From Acetobacter nitrogenifigens DSM 23921 = NBRC 105050 (GTDB lineage Bacteria; Pseudomonadota; Alphaproteobacteria; Acetobacterales; Acetobacteraceae): DNA of 64,000 bases. The stretch covers positions 248,001 to 312,000 of the forward strand of contig NZ_AUBI01000002.1 of NCBI RefSeq assembly GCF_000429165.1. Reading direction: 5' to 3'. A program made the position numbers and the translations under genes. Under the pieces are notes generated by a model. That model was not told the origin of the DNA, did no database searches, and saw only the letters and a program-made list of their open reading frames with translations. Numbering within the stretch: position 1 is the stretch's first letter; every line of letters begins with the position of its first letter. Below, in pieces: positions 35,803 to 44,837 of this stretch.

Positions 35803-37242
35803 TTATCCGGCGGCCTTCGGCGCCTTGGCCACGCGCAGCGTATTGGTCGAACCGCTGACGCCAAACGGCATACCCGCCGCAATGACGATGGACTCTTCCG
35901 GCTTCGTGAAACCACCGCCGATTGCGATATCGAGCGCCGTGGAAACCATGGTCTCCGCGTCGCGTACGGGCTTGTCCGGATTGCTGACCCGAGGCTGCAC
36001 GCCCCACACGACTGCAAGCCTGCGCGCCGTGTCGATGGTCGGCGTGACGCCCAGAATAGGCGACATCGGCCGTTCGCGCGCGACGCGCAGGGCAGTCGGG
36101 CCGGTGTGGGTATAGGCGACGATAGCGCTTGCGCCGATGGTCGCCGCCACTTGCTGCGCGGCGCCAGCGATCGCGTCGGCCACGTAATGCTCCGGCTCCA
36201 GCCGCCCGGCCTGCATCAACGTCCTCCAGCCCGCGTCCGCCTCTACGCGCTGCACGATCCGGTTCATGATCGTCACCGCCTCGCGCGGATATTGACCAGC
36301 GGCCGATTCCGCCGACAGCATGACCGCGTCCGCACCGTCAAACACGGCCGTAGCCACGTCGGACGCCTCCGCCCGCGTGGGAGTGGGCGCCGAGATCATG
36401 CTCTCCAGCATCTGCGTCGCGACGACCACCGGCTTGCCCAACGTACGGGCCAGACGAATGATCCGTTTCTGCGCGAGCGGCACGGCTTCCGGGGGCAATT
36501 CGACGCCGAGGTCGCCACGGGCGACCATGACTGCGTCGGAGGCTGCGAGAATCGCTTCCAGATTGTCCATAGCCTGCGGTTTTTCGAGCTTGGTCATAAT
36601 CCAGGCCCGGCCGTCAGTAAGGGTCTTCGCCTCCAGCACGTCTTCGACGCGCTGGACGAACGACAGAGCCACATAGTCGACGCCAAGGTCGAGCGCGAAC
36701 GCGAGATCGGCGCGGTCCTTTTCCGTAAGCGCCGGAATCGGCAGCACCACGTCCGGGACGTTGACGCCCTTGCGATTGCTCAGAGGACCGCCGAAGGTCA
36801 CTTCGGTGTCGAGAAAATCCGGACCGACGTGAGTGACAGTGAGTTTGAGTTTACCGTCATCGAGCAGCAACGCGCTGCCCGGTCGCGCCGCAGCGATGAT
36901 TTCATGATGCGGCAGATTGACGCGCGTCGCATCCCCGGGCGTCGGGTCGAGGTCCAGGCGGAACGACGCCCCCTGCTCCAGAACCACGCGGCCTTCAGCG
37001 AACACGCCGACCCGGAGCTTCGGCCCTTGCACATCGGCCAGAATTCCAAGCGGCCTGCCCAGCTCAGCTTCGACCCGCCGGACGATCTTGTGACGGGCCG
37101 CATGGTCTTCATGCGAACCGTGCGAGAAATTGAAACGAAAGACGTCAGCTCCCGCGAGGGTAAGATCGCGGATGACTTCATACGTCGAGGACGCCGGACC
37201 CAATGTCGCGACGATCTTCGTTCTGCACTGCAAAGCCGCCAT
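35803..37242 (-). CDS. pyk: Pyruvate kinase
   Basis: Final ATP-yielding step of glycolysis. CRTKIVATLGPASS, FRFNFSHGSHEDH, the catalytic stretch IMTKLEKPQAMDN and MVARGDLGVELP are all intact; the C-terminal domain ends around GVSGSTNTLRVAKA. At 479 residues it is full length. The ATG at 37242 has GGGAGG eight bases upstream. It lies 78 bp after the SH3-domain gene on the same strand. Acetic acid bacteria rely mostly on the pentose phosphate and Entner-Doudoroff routes, into which pyruvate kinase still feeds. Confidence 0.97.
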   Translation of the reverse strand: MAALQCRTKIVATLGPASSTYEVIRDLTLAGADVFRFNFSHGSHEDHAARHKIVRRVEAELGRPLGILADVQGPKLRVGVFAEGRVVLEQGASFRLDLDPTPGDATRVNLPHHEIIAAARPGSALLLDDGKLKLTVTHVGPDFLDTEVTFGGPLSNRKGVNVPDVVLPIPALTEKDRADLAFALDLGVDYVALSFVQRVEDVLEAKTLTDGRAWIMTKLEKPQAMDNLEAILAASDAVMVARGDLGVELPPEAVPLAQKRIIRLARTLGKPVVVATQMLESMISAPTPTRAEASDVATAVFDGADAVMLSAESAAGQYPREAVTIMNRIVQRVEADAGWRTLMQAGRLEPEHYVADAIAGAAQQVAATIGASAIVAYTHTGPTALRVARERPMSPILGVTPTIDTARRLAVVWGVQPRVSNPDKPVRDAETMVSTALDIAIGGGFTKPEESIVIAAGMPFGVSGSTNTLRVAKAPKAAG

Positions 37243-37320
37243 TCTTGTAGACCTCCCCTGGCAAGCCCTCGGGACGCTTTCCACCGCGCCGCGCGTCAGA
37301 GGCGGGGCGGCGCGAACGCC

Positions 37321-38352
37321 TCAAGAAGGCGGATACGCTTCGTCGGCCGATACGCCCCAGACGGAGGAGCGACGCAGCCAGCCATCATATTGGCGCACTG
37401 ACACCTTGCACCACGCTGAGCCCGCCGCACAGGTGCGTAACGTGCCGACCACGCCAGGTTTCAATACCGCGACGACAGGGGCGCTGTCGTCGCCTGATGC
37501 GCGCAGCATCACTCCGCCGGACGTCTTCAGGGCGTCGGCTTCCGTCGCCACAGACCCGATGACGCGCGATTCCATGTGCCCTGCGGGCGACTGATCCGCG
37601 TGTCCGGTCGACGATTGGGCCGACATCTGACCCTGCTGAGGCTGCGCGGCGCCGGGCGTCGCCGCCGGCGTTTCGGGGCTTGCGCCCGGCACTACAAAAT
37701 CTCGCGATCCAACCAACGTCGCCTGATGCACCCACCCTTTTACACCGTCCGAATCCTCGACCAGACGCCAGACGTCGAATTCGCGCTCAATCACCACCGG
37801 CAATCCTCGACGATGATACACCCACTGGATAGGGTAACGCTGCCCAGGCCCGGCCCGCATGTTGACTTCGTCGGCCCGGAAGGCCGCAAAACGCGGCAGG
37901 GGCAGACCGGTGTTCGTTCCCTTCTGTGCGTCGGGGGCCGCTGCTGGCGCGCCCGGCGCGCTGGCGTCCGGTTGCTGCGGAGTCGGCGCACCGTCCGGAA
38001 TGGACTTGGGCGCCGGGACCACAGCGCCTGCGGCCGGAGCCGCATGGTGATGCGTAAGCGGATGCTTCGCCGGATGATGGTGGGCGGCGGATTTGTGCGC
38101 GCTCTCTGGCGTGGCTGGATGCTTCGCCTTGGAGCCCCCTTCATGCGCCGCGTGATGCGCGTGCGCGCCATGCGCCGCCTTGGCGGCGACCGGCTTTGCC
38201 GTTGCCGACTTCGCGGTTGCCGCCGTCTCTGCGTGATGATGGTGATGATGATGCGGCGGCGCGGTCGTCGTGTCGGCCGCATGGGTGCCGACGGCGAACG
38301 TGACGGATGTCGCCAGAAGCGTGGCGGCGCACAGGGAGCGAGTGGCGGTCAT
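37321..38352 (-). CDS. Secreted His-rich SH3-domain protein
   Basis: A 343-residue exported protein. After a Sec signal (ending GTHA) comes a low-complexity region of about 120 residues rich in His, Ala and Pro, including seven consecutive histidines near residue 34-40 and further HHH clusters. Two bacterial SH3-like modules follow: DEVNMRAGPGQRYPIQWVYHR...GWVHQATLVG and a second around GVMLRASGDDSAPVVAVLKPG...YDGWLRRSSVWGV. Such SH3 repeats bind cell-wall peptides. The His tract could bind metal or be a simple repeat expansion. It lies just upstream of pyk. Confidence 0.82.
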   Translation of the reverse strand: MTATRSLCAATLLATSVTFAVGTHAADTTTAPPHHHHHHHAETAATAKSATAKPVAAKAAHGAHAHHAAHEGGSKAKHPATPESAHKSAAHHHPAKHPLTHHHAAPAAGAVVPAPKSIPDGAPTPQQPDASAPGAPAAAPDAQKGTNTGLPLPRFAAFRADEVNMRAGPGQRYPIQWVYHRRGLPVVIEREFDVWRLVEDSDGVKGWVHQATLVGSRDFVVPGASPETPAATPGAAQPQQGQMSAQSSTGHADQSPAGHMESRVIGSVATEADALKTSGGVMLRASGDDSAPVVAVLKPGVVGTLRTCAAGSAWCKVSVRQYDGWLRRSSVWGVSADEAYPPS

Positions 38353-38835
38353 GCGCGCATCCGTGCCAAGCCCAGCGTCTTACGGCAAGTGGCTTCTGCA
38401 AGCGACGTGCTGAATTCTCTTGTGTGAAAGTGCGCCTGATGTCGCTTTCACAGCGGACAGGCGCGATCCAGCAGCAAAGACAGGCAAGGCCCCAGCGCTG
38501 CAGAAAGGAAGGCCGCACATCCCATCGTCAACGCTGGAACCATGATGACGGACGACTGTAACGCACCCTTGAAAACAGGCGGAACAACACAAAGCAAACA
38601 TAAAGACCGCCTACGCAAGGCCCCGAGTCGCGCCTGATCGCCTACAGCGACGGCGGCGCTCATGAAGCGGCGCCCTTAAATGCCTCCAGTCAGGAAAATT
38701 AGACCGCATCGAGCTTCCTGACGAAGCAGGGCGCAGGCACAGTGCGCGATTGAGGACGGCAATCGCATGCAGCGGCGAGCCCTGCGCCCAGTCTGAACGA
38801 GGAGTAATTAGGACCGGATCAGGAATCTTCCGGGC
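38353..38835. other. Region between the SH3 gene and the moeB-like gene
   Basis: About 480 bp. The only candidate gene is a 71-codon minus-strand frame at 38448-38663, listed separately. Otherwise I see no gene, repeat or terminator with confidence. The right end is the 3' flank of the moeB-like gene. Confidence 0.4.
38448..38663 (-). CDS. Possible small hydrophobic protein
   Basis: A 71-residue frame whose product is hydrophobic over residues 22-66 (LCLLCVVPPVFKGALQSSVI; MVPALTMGCAAFLSAALGP), consistent with one or two membrane segments. AAGGG lies about nine bases before the ATG. It has no recognisable family, and GC-rich non-coding DNA can yield such frames, so it is tentative. Confidence 0.3.
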   Translation of the reverse strand: MSAAVAVGDQARLGALRRRSLCLLCVVPPVFKGALQSSVIMVPALTMGCAAFLSAALGPCLSLLLDRACPL

Positions 38836-39624
38836 TTACGTTGCGATCGGGGCGGCCTCTGCAGAAACCCCGCCGCACACCGGGCAATGTGGATCGCGAC
38901 CGATGCGAATCGTGGTGAAGCGGGCCGCAAGCGCGTCCCAGAGGAGAAGCCGCCCGTCCATGCTCTCCCCGAGATCGAGCAACTCCTTGAGGGCCTCTGT
39001 CGCCTGAAGCGTTCCGAGAACGCCCGTCACTGCGCCGAACACGCCTGCGTCGCCACAACTCGGCGCGTCGGGCGCAGCTTGCGTTTCCGGATAAAGACAA
39101 TAGTAGCAGGGACCGCCGCGATGCGGACGAAAGGTCGTCAATTGTCCCTCGAAACGAGTGACGGCCGCCGAAACAAGCGTGCGTTTCGCTGCGACGCAAG
39201 CTCTGTTGACCACGTAGCGCGTGTCGAAATTGTCGCAACCGTCGCATACGAGGTCATACCCGCCGACCAACCCTGTCGCGTTGCCGTCGGTCAGGCGCAC
39301 TGCATGCGTCTCGATCGTAATCTCAGGATTAAGCGCCAAAAGCGCGCGGGCGGCGGACTCGACTTTCGCGACTCCGACACGGTCGGTCGTGTGCAGAATC
39401 TGCCGCTGCAGATTGGACAGTTCCACCTGATCGTCGTCGACAAGGCCGATCCGTCCGACGCCCGCCGCCGCAAGATAACAGGCGAGCGGACTCCCAAGCC
39501 CTCCAGCGCCCACGATCAGGACTGATGAATTGCGCAGGCGCATCTGCCCGGTTCCGCCAACCTCCGGCAGAAGAATGTGGCGGGAATAGCGCTGAATCTC
39601 GCTTTCTGTCAGATCGACAAACAC
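38836..39624 (-). CDS. MoeB/ThiF/HesA-family sulphur-carrier adenylyltransferase
   Basis: E1-like enzyme that adenylates the C-terminal glycine of MoaD or ThiS for molybdopterin or thiamine synthesis. ESEIQRYSRHILLPEVGGTG, nucleotide motif IVGAGGLGSPLACYLAAAGVG, and NLQRQILH are typical. Two CxxC zinc pairs occur (CYYC and CPVC), and PSCGDAGVFG holds the likely catalytic Cys. The GTG at 39624 is preceded by GAGG; a GTG at 39666 is also possible. There are no moa or thi genes adjacent, so MoeB versus ThiF is open. Confidence 0.9.
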   Translation of the reverse strand: MFVDLTESEIQRYSRHILLPEVGGTGQMRLRNSSVLIVGAGGLGSPLACYLAAAGVGRIGLVDDDQVELSNLQRQILHTTDRVGVAKVESAARALLALNPEITIETHAVRLTDGNATGLVGGYDLVCDGCDNFDTRYVVNRACVAAKRTLVSAAVTRFEGQLTTFRPHRGGPCYYCLYPETQAAPDAPSCGDAGVFGAVTGVLGTLQATEALKELLDLGESMDGRLLLWDALAARFTTIRIGRDPHCPVCGGVSAEAAPIAT

Positions 39625-39887
39625 TGGCGCCTCGCACGTCGGAAGACCGGTCAGGACCACGCGCACAGATGGAAGCGTGGCAATAACCCAGTGATTTTAA
39701 GCGCATACATTGAAAAATCGCCAGAGCGAACGCCCGCGACGTGGCCCCGAACAACGCCCTGAATTGGGGTCATGTATTCCTTAAAGACAACTTCACGTTT
39801 TCGTGATATTCGCGATGCCGAGCAGGGCCATGAATGCATGGCTGCGTTGCGCATGTTATGGTGAAGTTCAGTTAACAGGATTCAACC

Positions 39888-40499
39888 ATGAAGGCCGCCG
39901 AGATCATTCCCTACACGTTCATGACGGACTGCCCGCGCCGTCGCAGCGCGCGCAAGGTCTGTGTCGCTGCGTTCGTGACGTCGTTCGCGATCTATGCAGC
40001 GTCGCCCTTCATGGCGATGTGGTCGATCGCGACGTCGGTCCGGCAGCACGACATGGTTGCGCTTGGCCACTCTATCAACTGGGGCCTGCTCGACGCTTCG
40101 CTGAAACAGCAGGTGCTGACGGATCTTAATCTCCAGCCGACGAACGCATCGGACGACCTGCCAGCCTTCGGCGAATCCTTCGCCACCAATGTTGTGTCCA
40201 ACGCCGTCGATATTCACGTCACGCAGAACAATCTCGGCGTCGTGGTGGACGAAGCCATGGCCGCGATCCCCAAGGCGACCGGTGGCGGGACAATTTTCGG
40301 AACGCTGAGACACGCCTCGGGCCACTTCACGCGTCTCGACACGTTTCAGGCGCAGGTCACCCTTCCGGGACACGAAAACGACACGCCGCTAGCCATCGAG
40401 CTGCGGATCGAAGGCTGGAGGTGGAAGCTGACGCGCATCGATCTGCCCGCGCCCAAACATCCCGTGATGGAAGCCTCGGCGACCCCGCATAACGCCTGA
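39888..40499 (+). CDS. DUF2939 membrane-anchored protein
   Basis: A 203-residue protein with one membrane helix near residues 24-46 (VCVAAFVTSFAIYAASPFMAMW) followed by SVRQHDMVALGHSINWGLLDASLKQQ, which is the DUF2939 signature. The function of this family is not known. AGGA precedes the ATG. It is convergent with the DUF3126 gene, and a hairpin lies between them. Confidence 0.8.
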   Translation: MKAAEIIPYTFMTDCPRRRSARKVCVAAFVTSFAIYAASPFMAMWSIATSVRQHDMVALGHSINWGLLDASLKQQVLTDLNLQPTNASDDLPAFGESFATNVVSNAVDIHVTQNNLGVVVDEAMAAIPKATGGGTIFGTLRHASGHFTRLDTFQAQVTLPGHENDTPLAIELRIEGWRWKLTRIDLPAPKHPVMEASATPHNA

Positions 40500-40508
40500 G
40501 CGCTCTGA

Positions 40509-40532
40509 GGCGGGACAGGGAATGCTCCCGCC
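40509..40532. terminator. Hairpin between convergent DUF2939 and DUF3126 genes
   Basis: GGCGGGA (40509-40515) pairs with TCCCGCC (40526-40532). It sits in the 60-bp gap between convergent genes and may terminate either transcript. Confidence 0.45.
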
Positions 40533-40560
40533 CGCTCTGGCCCCGTGTTCCGGTCGATTC

Positions 40561-40794
40561 TTACTTGCCAGCGGTAGCGGGCAGGTCTTCTTCCAGCACG
40601 ACCAGATTGATCGCGTAAGACACTTCACCCTCGTCTTCGTCGCGATGAACGGTGCCGACTACTTCGCCGTTAACAGCGATTTCGACGGACAGGCCCGGAC
40701 GCGGCGGCGGGTTGACGGTCAACCCCTTTGAATCCAGCAGACGACGCAGGCAAACTTGCAGCCGGGCAATTTCAGATGATGAGATCGTGCTCAA
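40561..40794 (-). CDS. DUF3126 family protein
   Basis: A 77-residue cytosolic protein of the alphaproteobacterial DUF3126 family, seen in IARLQVCLRRLL, SVEIAVNGEVVGTVHRDEDEGEVSYAINL and VVLEEDLP. Its function is unknown. The start is TTG at 40794, with GGAGA six bases upstream; no ATG is available in the frame at this position. Confidence 0.82.
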   Translation of the reverse strand: MSTISSSEIARLQVCLRRLLDSKGLTVNPPPRPGLSVEIAVNGEVVGTVHRDEDEGEVSYAINLVVLEEDLPATAGK

Positions 40795-41422
40795 GGATCA
40801 GTCTCCAGAGTAGAAATACTACCGTCACGCCCCTACTCGGGTAGCGCGCCGCCTATTTGACGCCTTCCTGCCTGGAGGCCGGCAGGCAGAAGCAGGTTCG
40901 GCTGGGCTATAAGTGTTGCGCCCCTACATCGCAACCACGTTCTTGACGCTCATCATGGATGGCGTGCCCCGCCCCGCATCGTAATGCGGCCCACTTTCTC
41001 CAGACTCGCCTGACCGCACCAACACTCTGTGTCTCGAGAACGGCGCTGCTCCACCAGACACCGCCCACATTACACAAATGCGGTTGCAGCTCGATACGCA
41101 GAGCGCAACCAAGCGTGGTCGACAAGCCGCACATCCAGTTTACGCCCGACAAAACGGAGAAACTGCCTGCATCACACAGGTTCTCTGGCAAGCTTAACAG
41201 GCTGCTAACAACCGAAACGTCAGAGATTACTTGCTCGTGGGATATTTTGTTCGGCGGCATCTGAGGTTACTGACGCGCGACAATGCGAACAGACTCCTGT
41301 TTCGTATATTTAAACAGAAGTCTCAAAATTTGATTTCGGCACACGAATCCGAATCGAATAAGTAAATTCACAATATAAATTCAAATATTTCCAAAAATTT
41401 TATTGTAAAATACCTTAATATA
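40795..41422. other. Long gene-free stretch left of the orphan AT-rich gene
   Basis: About 630 bp. The left part (to ~41,260) has intermediate GC and overlapping open frames on both strands (for example 40907-41260 minus and 40959-41264 plus) that match nothing I know. It may be a decayed gene. The right part is very AT-rich. A hairpin with 12-bp arms and one mismatch (41291-41302 with 41312-41323) lies beyond the end of the orphan gene and could be its terminator. Confidence 0.45.
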
Positions 41423-42090
41423 TTAACTCAATACGCCACGACAAAAAACACATCGTATTTCGTCATAATCAAGACCATTCGACCACAAATTTTTCAAAAC
41501 GACAGATAATCTGATAGGATTAAAACCGTGTCTATTACGAATGGTAATAATGTCAATATTGTCAACTTTTGCGGCAAAACTCACCCCTGCATAATTTTCT
41601 CCATTATCATTATGTCTTTTTAACCAAGACGGTTTAAACTCACTATTCGTATATTTGAACAACAAATAATCTGGAGACGTGTCTGGCGTGAGCGTTTCAA
41701 CAGCCGCTACGCTATCGCGCGTATAAGCAGGCAAACCCGCGTCATCAACAGCATAATGGTGCGCTGAATAATATCGCAATCTCACATTACTATGGCCAAG
41801 CCGCATCGGAGACCCAAATGTGGTAGACCAAAGGCCATGTGCGCTAATGAGGCAGGTTCTCGACACCATCCCGGGATTGTAGAAGCGATACAGGTTGTCG
41901 CCGATCTCCGCCCGATTTTGTATATTCGCCATTCTACATACTTTCGCGCAGAGGTTTCAAAACATCGGAACCGTTGCACAGTCATGACACCAGAAACACC
42001 AAGACTACGTTACATCTGAAATAACACTCAATAAAATTCTCTTGAATTTCCTAAAGGAAAAAGTACATTGCCTGACTGACGCAAAGAAAT
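41280..42090. other. AT-rich island, probable recent acquisition
   Basis: By eye this 0.8-kb stretch is far richer in A and T than anything else in the window, including long runs such as those around 41,340-41,420. It contains one gene (41423-41932) and ends abruptly at hrcA. No integrase, transposase, direct repeats or tRNA were seen at its edges. Confidence 0.7.
41423..41932 (-). CDS. Orphan protein, possibly Stv-like putative adhesin/effector domain
   Basis: A 169-residue protein coded in AT-rich DNA unlike its neighbours. It has no signal peptide. Early on it reads VSRTCLISAHGLWSTTFGSPM, then LRYYSAHHYAV and SPDYLLFKYTNSEF; the end has IITIRNRHGFNPIRLSVVLKNL and an IRCVFCRGV motif. The ISAHG plus YYSAHH pattern recalls the Stv 'putative adhesin' domain family from memory, but I am not certain. 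The ribosome site before the ATG is weak. Composition suggests horizontal transfer. Function is unknown. Confidence 0.6.
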   Translation of the reverse strand: MANIQNRAEIGDNLYRFYNPGMVSRTCLISAHGLWSTTFGSPMRLGHSNVRLRYYSAHHYAVDDAGLPAYTRDSVAAVETLTPDTSPDYLLFKYTNSEFKPSWLKRHNDNGENYAGVSFAAKVDNIDIITIRNRHGFNPIRLSVVLKNLWSNGLDYDEIRCVFCRGVLS

Positions 42091-42095
42091 CGCTG

Positions 42096-43163
42096 CTACC
42101 GCAATATCTCCCCGATCACCCGAGCAGTGTAATCCACTACCGGGATAATCCGCCCATAATTGATCCGCGTGGGACCAATCACGCCAATGGCGCCGACGAT
42201 GCGGTTCGCCTCGTTCCGCGCCGGCGCCACCACCATCGCCATGCCGGACACGCCGAAAAGCCCGCTCTCCGCTCCGATAAAAATACGCACACCGTCAGAT
42301 TTTTCCGCAAGCTCCAGCAGACGCAGCATGGAATCCTGTGTCTCAAGCCGCTCGAACAGCATCTGGATTGTCGACAGGCGTTCGATCTCGGTGATGTCTG
42401 ACAGAAGCCGCCCTTGTCCGCGCACGATAAGCGTGCCGCCGCGCCCCTCCACGCTCCAGGTCGCAAGGCCGCTCGCTACCACCTCGGCCGTCAACTGATC
42501 AAGTTCCGTGCGATTTGCGGACATTTCCTCATTTACGCGTCCGCGCAGTTCCGTCAGTGTCTGCCCGGCTGCGCGCGCATTGAGGTAATTCGTCGCCTCA
42601 ACCAAAGCCGATGGCGGCGTCCCGACTGGCGTCTCGATGACGCGATTTTCTACCTGCCCATCGGCGCCCACCAAAACCACCAACGCGCGATTGCCGCCCA
42701 GCGCGACAAATTCGATATGCTTCACCGAGCCTTCGCCTTTGGGCGCGATGACCAGACTCGCCGCCTGCGACAGGCCGGACAACATGGAGGACGCCTCCGT
42801 CAGCGTGTCCTCGAGCGAGCGCCCACGCGTCTCCAGCGACTGGCTGATGGACTCCCGCTCCTCGTCGCTGAGGCTGCCGAACTGGAGAAGGCCGTCGACA
42901 AACAGCCGCAACCCTTTTTCTGTCGGAAGACGCCCCGCCGATGTATGGGGGGAGAACAACAGCCCGGCATCCGTCAGATCGGCCATCACGTTGCGGATGG
43001 TGGCCGGAGACAATCCCATAGGCAGGCGTTGCGACAAGGTGCGACTGCCCACCGGGTCGCCCGTGGCCACATAGTGTTCGACCAGTTCCCGCAAGATGGT
43101 TGCGGATCGACGGTCAAGCCCCGGCGGCAGCGCTCTGCGTTCCATGCCCAGTTTACCGTTCAT
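42096..43163 (-). CDS. hrcA: Heat-inducible transcription repressor HrcA
   Basis: Represses chaperone operons by binding CIRCE elements with help from GroEL. The N-terminal winged helix (LDRRSATILRELVEHYVATGDPVGSRTLSQ; LSPATIRNVMADLTDAGLL) and C-terminal FGVSGMAMVVAPARN...GRIIPVVDYTA region are intact. About 355 residues from the ATG at 43163; ATG 43145 is an alternative. No CIRCE sequence is seen upstream here, so it is not obviously self-regulated through that site. It diverges from rph, a usual alphaproteobacterial pairing. Confidence 0.95.
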   Translation of the reverse strand: MNGKLGMERRALPPGLDRRSATILRELVEHYVATGDPVGSRTLSQRLPMGLSPATIRNVMADLTDAGLLFSPHTSAGRLPTEKGLRLFVDGLLQFGSLSDEERESISQSLETRGRSLEDTLTEASSMLSGLSQAASLVIAPKGEGSVKHIEFVALGGNRALVVLVGADGQVENRVIETPVGTPPSALVEATNYLNARAAGQTLTELRGRVNEEMSANRTELDQLTAEVVASGLATWSVEGRGGTLIVRGQGRLLSDITEIERLSTIQMLFERLETQDSMLRLLELAEKSDGVRIFIGAESGLFGVSGMAMVVAPARNEANRIVGAIGVIGPTRINYGRIIPVVDYTARVIGEILR

Positions 43164-43399
43164 GCGGTCGATGACCCGCCTCCCTGAGACACCGGACGCT
43201 CTCCACTCAGAGCAGATCGCCGCCATGCGCTTACACGTTCACTTCTGAGTCTGGGGAACGTCCGGCCTCCTGACAAGGGCGCATCGCCTCGAACGCGGCG
43301 TTGGCCAAAGCCGACACCGGAGTTCCCGCCGGGGTGGCCAGCGCGCCGCCGCCCGGCTATGCAGCGGCCCATATATTGTTCTTTGCGAAGGATCCTTCC

Positions 43400-44128
43400 A
43401 TGCGCCCTTCAGGCCGCGCCCATGACGCCATGCGCTCCGTCACTATCGAGACCGGTTTCGCCCATCACGCCGAAGGCTCGGCCCTGATCCGCGTCGGCGG
43501 AACCGAGGTTCTGTGCGTCGCCAGCATCGAGCAGCGCGTGCCGCCCTTCCTGAAGGGCAAGGGGTCGGGCTGGGTCACGGCGGAATACGGCATGCTTCCG
43601 CGCGCTACGCACACGCGCGGCAGCCGCGAAGCGGCGAAGGGCAAGCAGTCGGGCCGCACGCAGGAGATCCAGCGCCTGATTGGCCGTTCCCTGCGCGCCG
43701 TCACCGACCTGAAGGCGCTTGGCGAGATGAGCATCACGCTCGACTGCGACGTTTTGAACGCCGATGGCGGCACCCGCTGCGCCTCCATCACCGGCGCCTG
43801 GGTCGCGCTGCGTCTGGCTCTGGGAAAGCTGCACCGCGAGCGCGTGCTGACGACCGTGCCCCTGATCGGGCAGGTCGCGGCGGTTTCCTGTGGCCTGACT
43901 GACACAGGCGCGGTGCTGGACCTCGACTACGTCGAAGACAGCGCGGCGGCGGCGGACACCAACTTCGTCCTGACGGCCGCGGGCGGGATCGTCGAAATTC
44001 AGGGCACCGCCGAAGAAAAGCCGTTCTCCGAGGAGGAGTTTCTCACCCTTCTCGGGTTGGCGAAAAGCGGCATGAAGACCCTGTTCGCCGCGCAGGACGC
44101 AGCCGTCGCCGCCGCCGAGGCGGCGTGA
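43400..44128 (+). CDS. rph: Ribonuclease PH
   Basis: Phosphorolytic 3'-5' exoribonuclease that trims tRNA 3' ends. It starts [58 protein letters not shown] and [22 protein letters not shown] are diagnostic, with the catalytic Asp residues in place. 242 residues. GAAGGAT lies six bases before the ATG. An upstream in-frame start (43301) is rejected. rdgB overlaps its stop by four bases (GTGA). Confidence 0.97.
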   Translation: MRPSGRAHDAMRSVTIETGFAHHAEGSALIRVGGTEVLCVASIEQRVPPFLKGKGSGWVTAEYGMLPRATHTRGSREAAKGKQSGRTQEIQRLIGRSLRAVTDLKALGEMSITLDCDVLNADGGTRCASITGAWVALRLALGKLHRERVLTTVPLIGQVAAVSCGLTDTGAVLDLDYVEDSAAAADTNFVLTAAGGIVEIQGTAEEKPFSEEEFLTLLGLAKSGMKTLFAAQDAAVAAAEAA

Positions 44129-44727
44129 GCGCGCCCGCCGGGCTGGAGGCGGGAAGCCGCCTCGTCCTTGCGAGCCACAACAAGGGCAAGCTGGCGGAAT
44201 TCTCCGCCCTGCTCGGCGGGTTTGGAATCACGGTCATTTCGGCGGGCGAAATCGGCCTGCCGGAACCCGATGAGACCGCGACGACCTTCACTGGCAACGC
44301 TAAACTGAAGGCCCTCGCCGCCGCCAAGGCGTCCGGACTTCCCGCACTCGCGGATGATTCCGGTCTTTGCGTGTCGGCTCTGGGCGGCGCGCCCGGAATC
44401 TACTCGGCGCGCTGGGCCGGGCCGGACAAGGACTTCGACGGGGCGATGCGCCGCATCGAGGAAGGGATCGGCGGCGACGAACGCGATGCGTGGTTCGTGT
44501 GCGTTCTGTGCCTGGCTTTCCCGGACGGTTCGACCCGCAGCTTCGAGGGGCGGATCGATGGCGCGATTGCGCCCGCGCCGCGCGGGGCCGCAGGACACGG
44601 CTACGATCCGATCTTCATCCCGGCTGGCGAGACGCGGACGTTCGCCGAGATGAGCGACGACGAGAAAAACGCGATCAGCCACCGCGCGCGCGCCTTCGCT
44701 GCGTTTCGCGCCGCCTGCCTCCCTTGA
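44125..44727 (+). CDS. rdgB: XTP/dITP pyrophosphatase (RdgB/HAM1)
   Basis: House-cleaning enzyme that removes dITP and XTP from the nucleotide pool. [18 protein letters not shown] near the start, [26 protein letters not shown] and [10 protein letters not shown] are the family signatures. 200 residues. The GTG start overlaps the rph stop, so the pair is coupled. A long hairpin follows between it and the convergent lipoprotein gene. Confidence 0.96.
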   Translation: MSAPAGLEAGSRLVLASHNKGKLAEFSALLGGFGITVISAGEIGLPEPDETATTFTGNAKLKALAAAKASGLPALADDSGLCVSALGGAPGIYSARWAGPDKDFDGAMRRIEEGIGGDERDAWFVCVLCLAFPDGSTRSFEGRIDGAIAPAPRGAAGHGYDPIFIPAGETRTFAEMSDDEKNAISHRARAFAAFRAACLP

Positions 44728-44786
44728 GGCGTAAAAACAGCCAGCGCTTTCAGACCGCAGGCGACTACACGGCGGCCCGGCACCGG

Positions 44787-44832
44787 ACGCAGGAAATACT
44801 CGCCGGATCGTCCTGACGAGTATTCCCTGCGT
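44787..44832. terminator. Long hairpin between convergent rdgB and lipoprotein genes
   Basis: Sixteen-bp arms with one mismatch (44787-44802 and 44817-44832) flank a 14-nt loop in the 110-bp gap between convergent genes. It can act in both directions and ends six bases before the lipoprotein stop. Confidence 0.6.
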
Positions 44833-44837
44833 TACGC

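Noticed and set aside
37576-38427. A plus-strand frame opposite the SH3 gene, rich in Arg, Met and Gly.
   Set aside because: Antisense to a gene with a signal peptide and two SH3 modules; composition is an artefact of the His/Ala repeats.
43164-43399. A search for a CIRCE element between hrcA and rph.
   Set aside because: No TTAGCACTC-N9-GAGTGCTAA or close match was seen.
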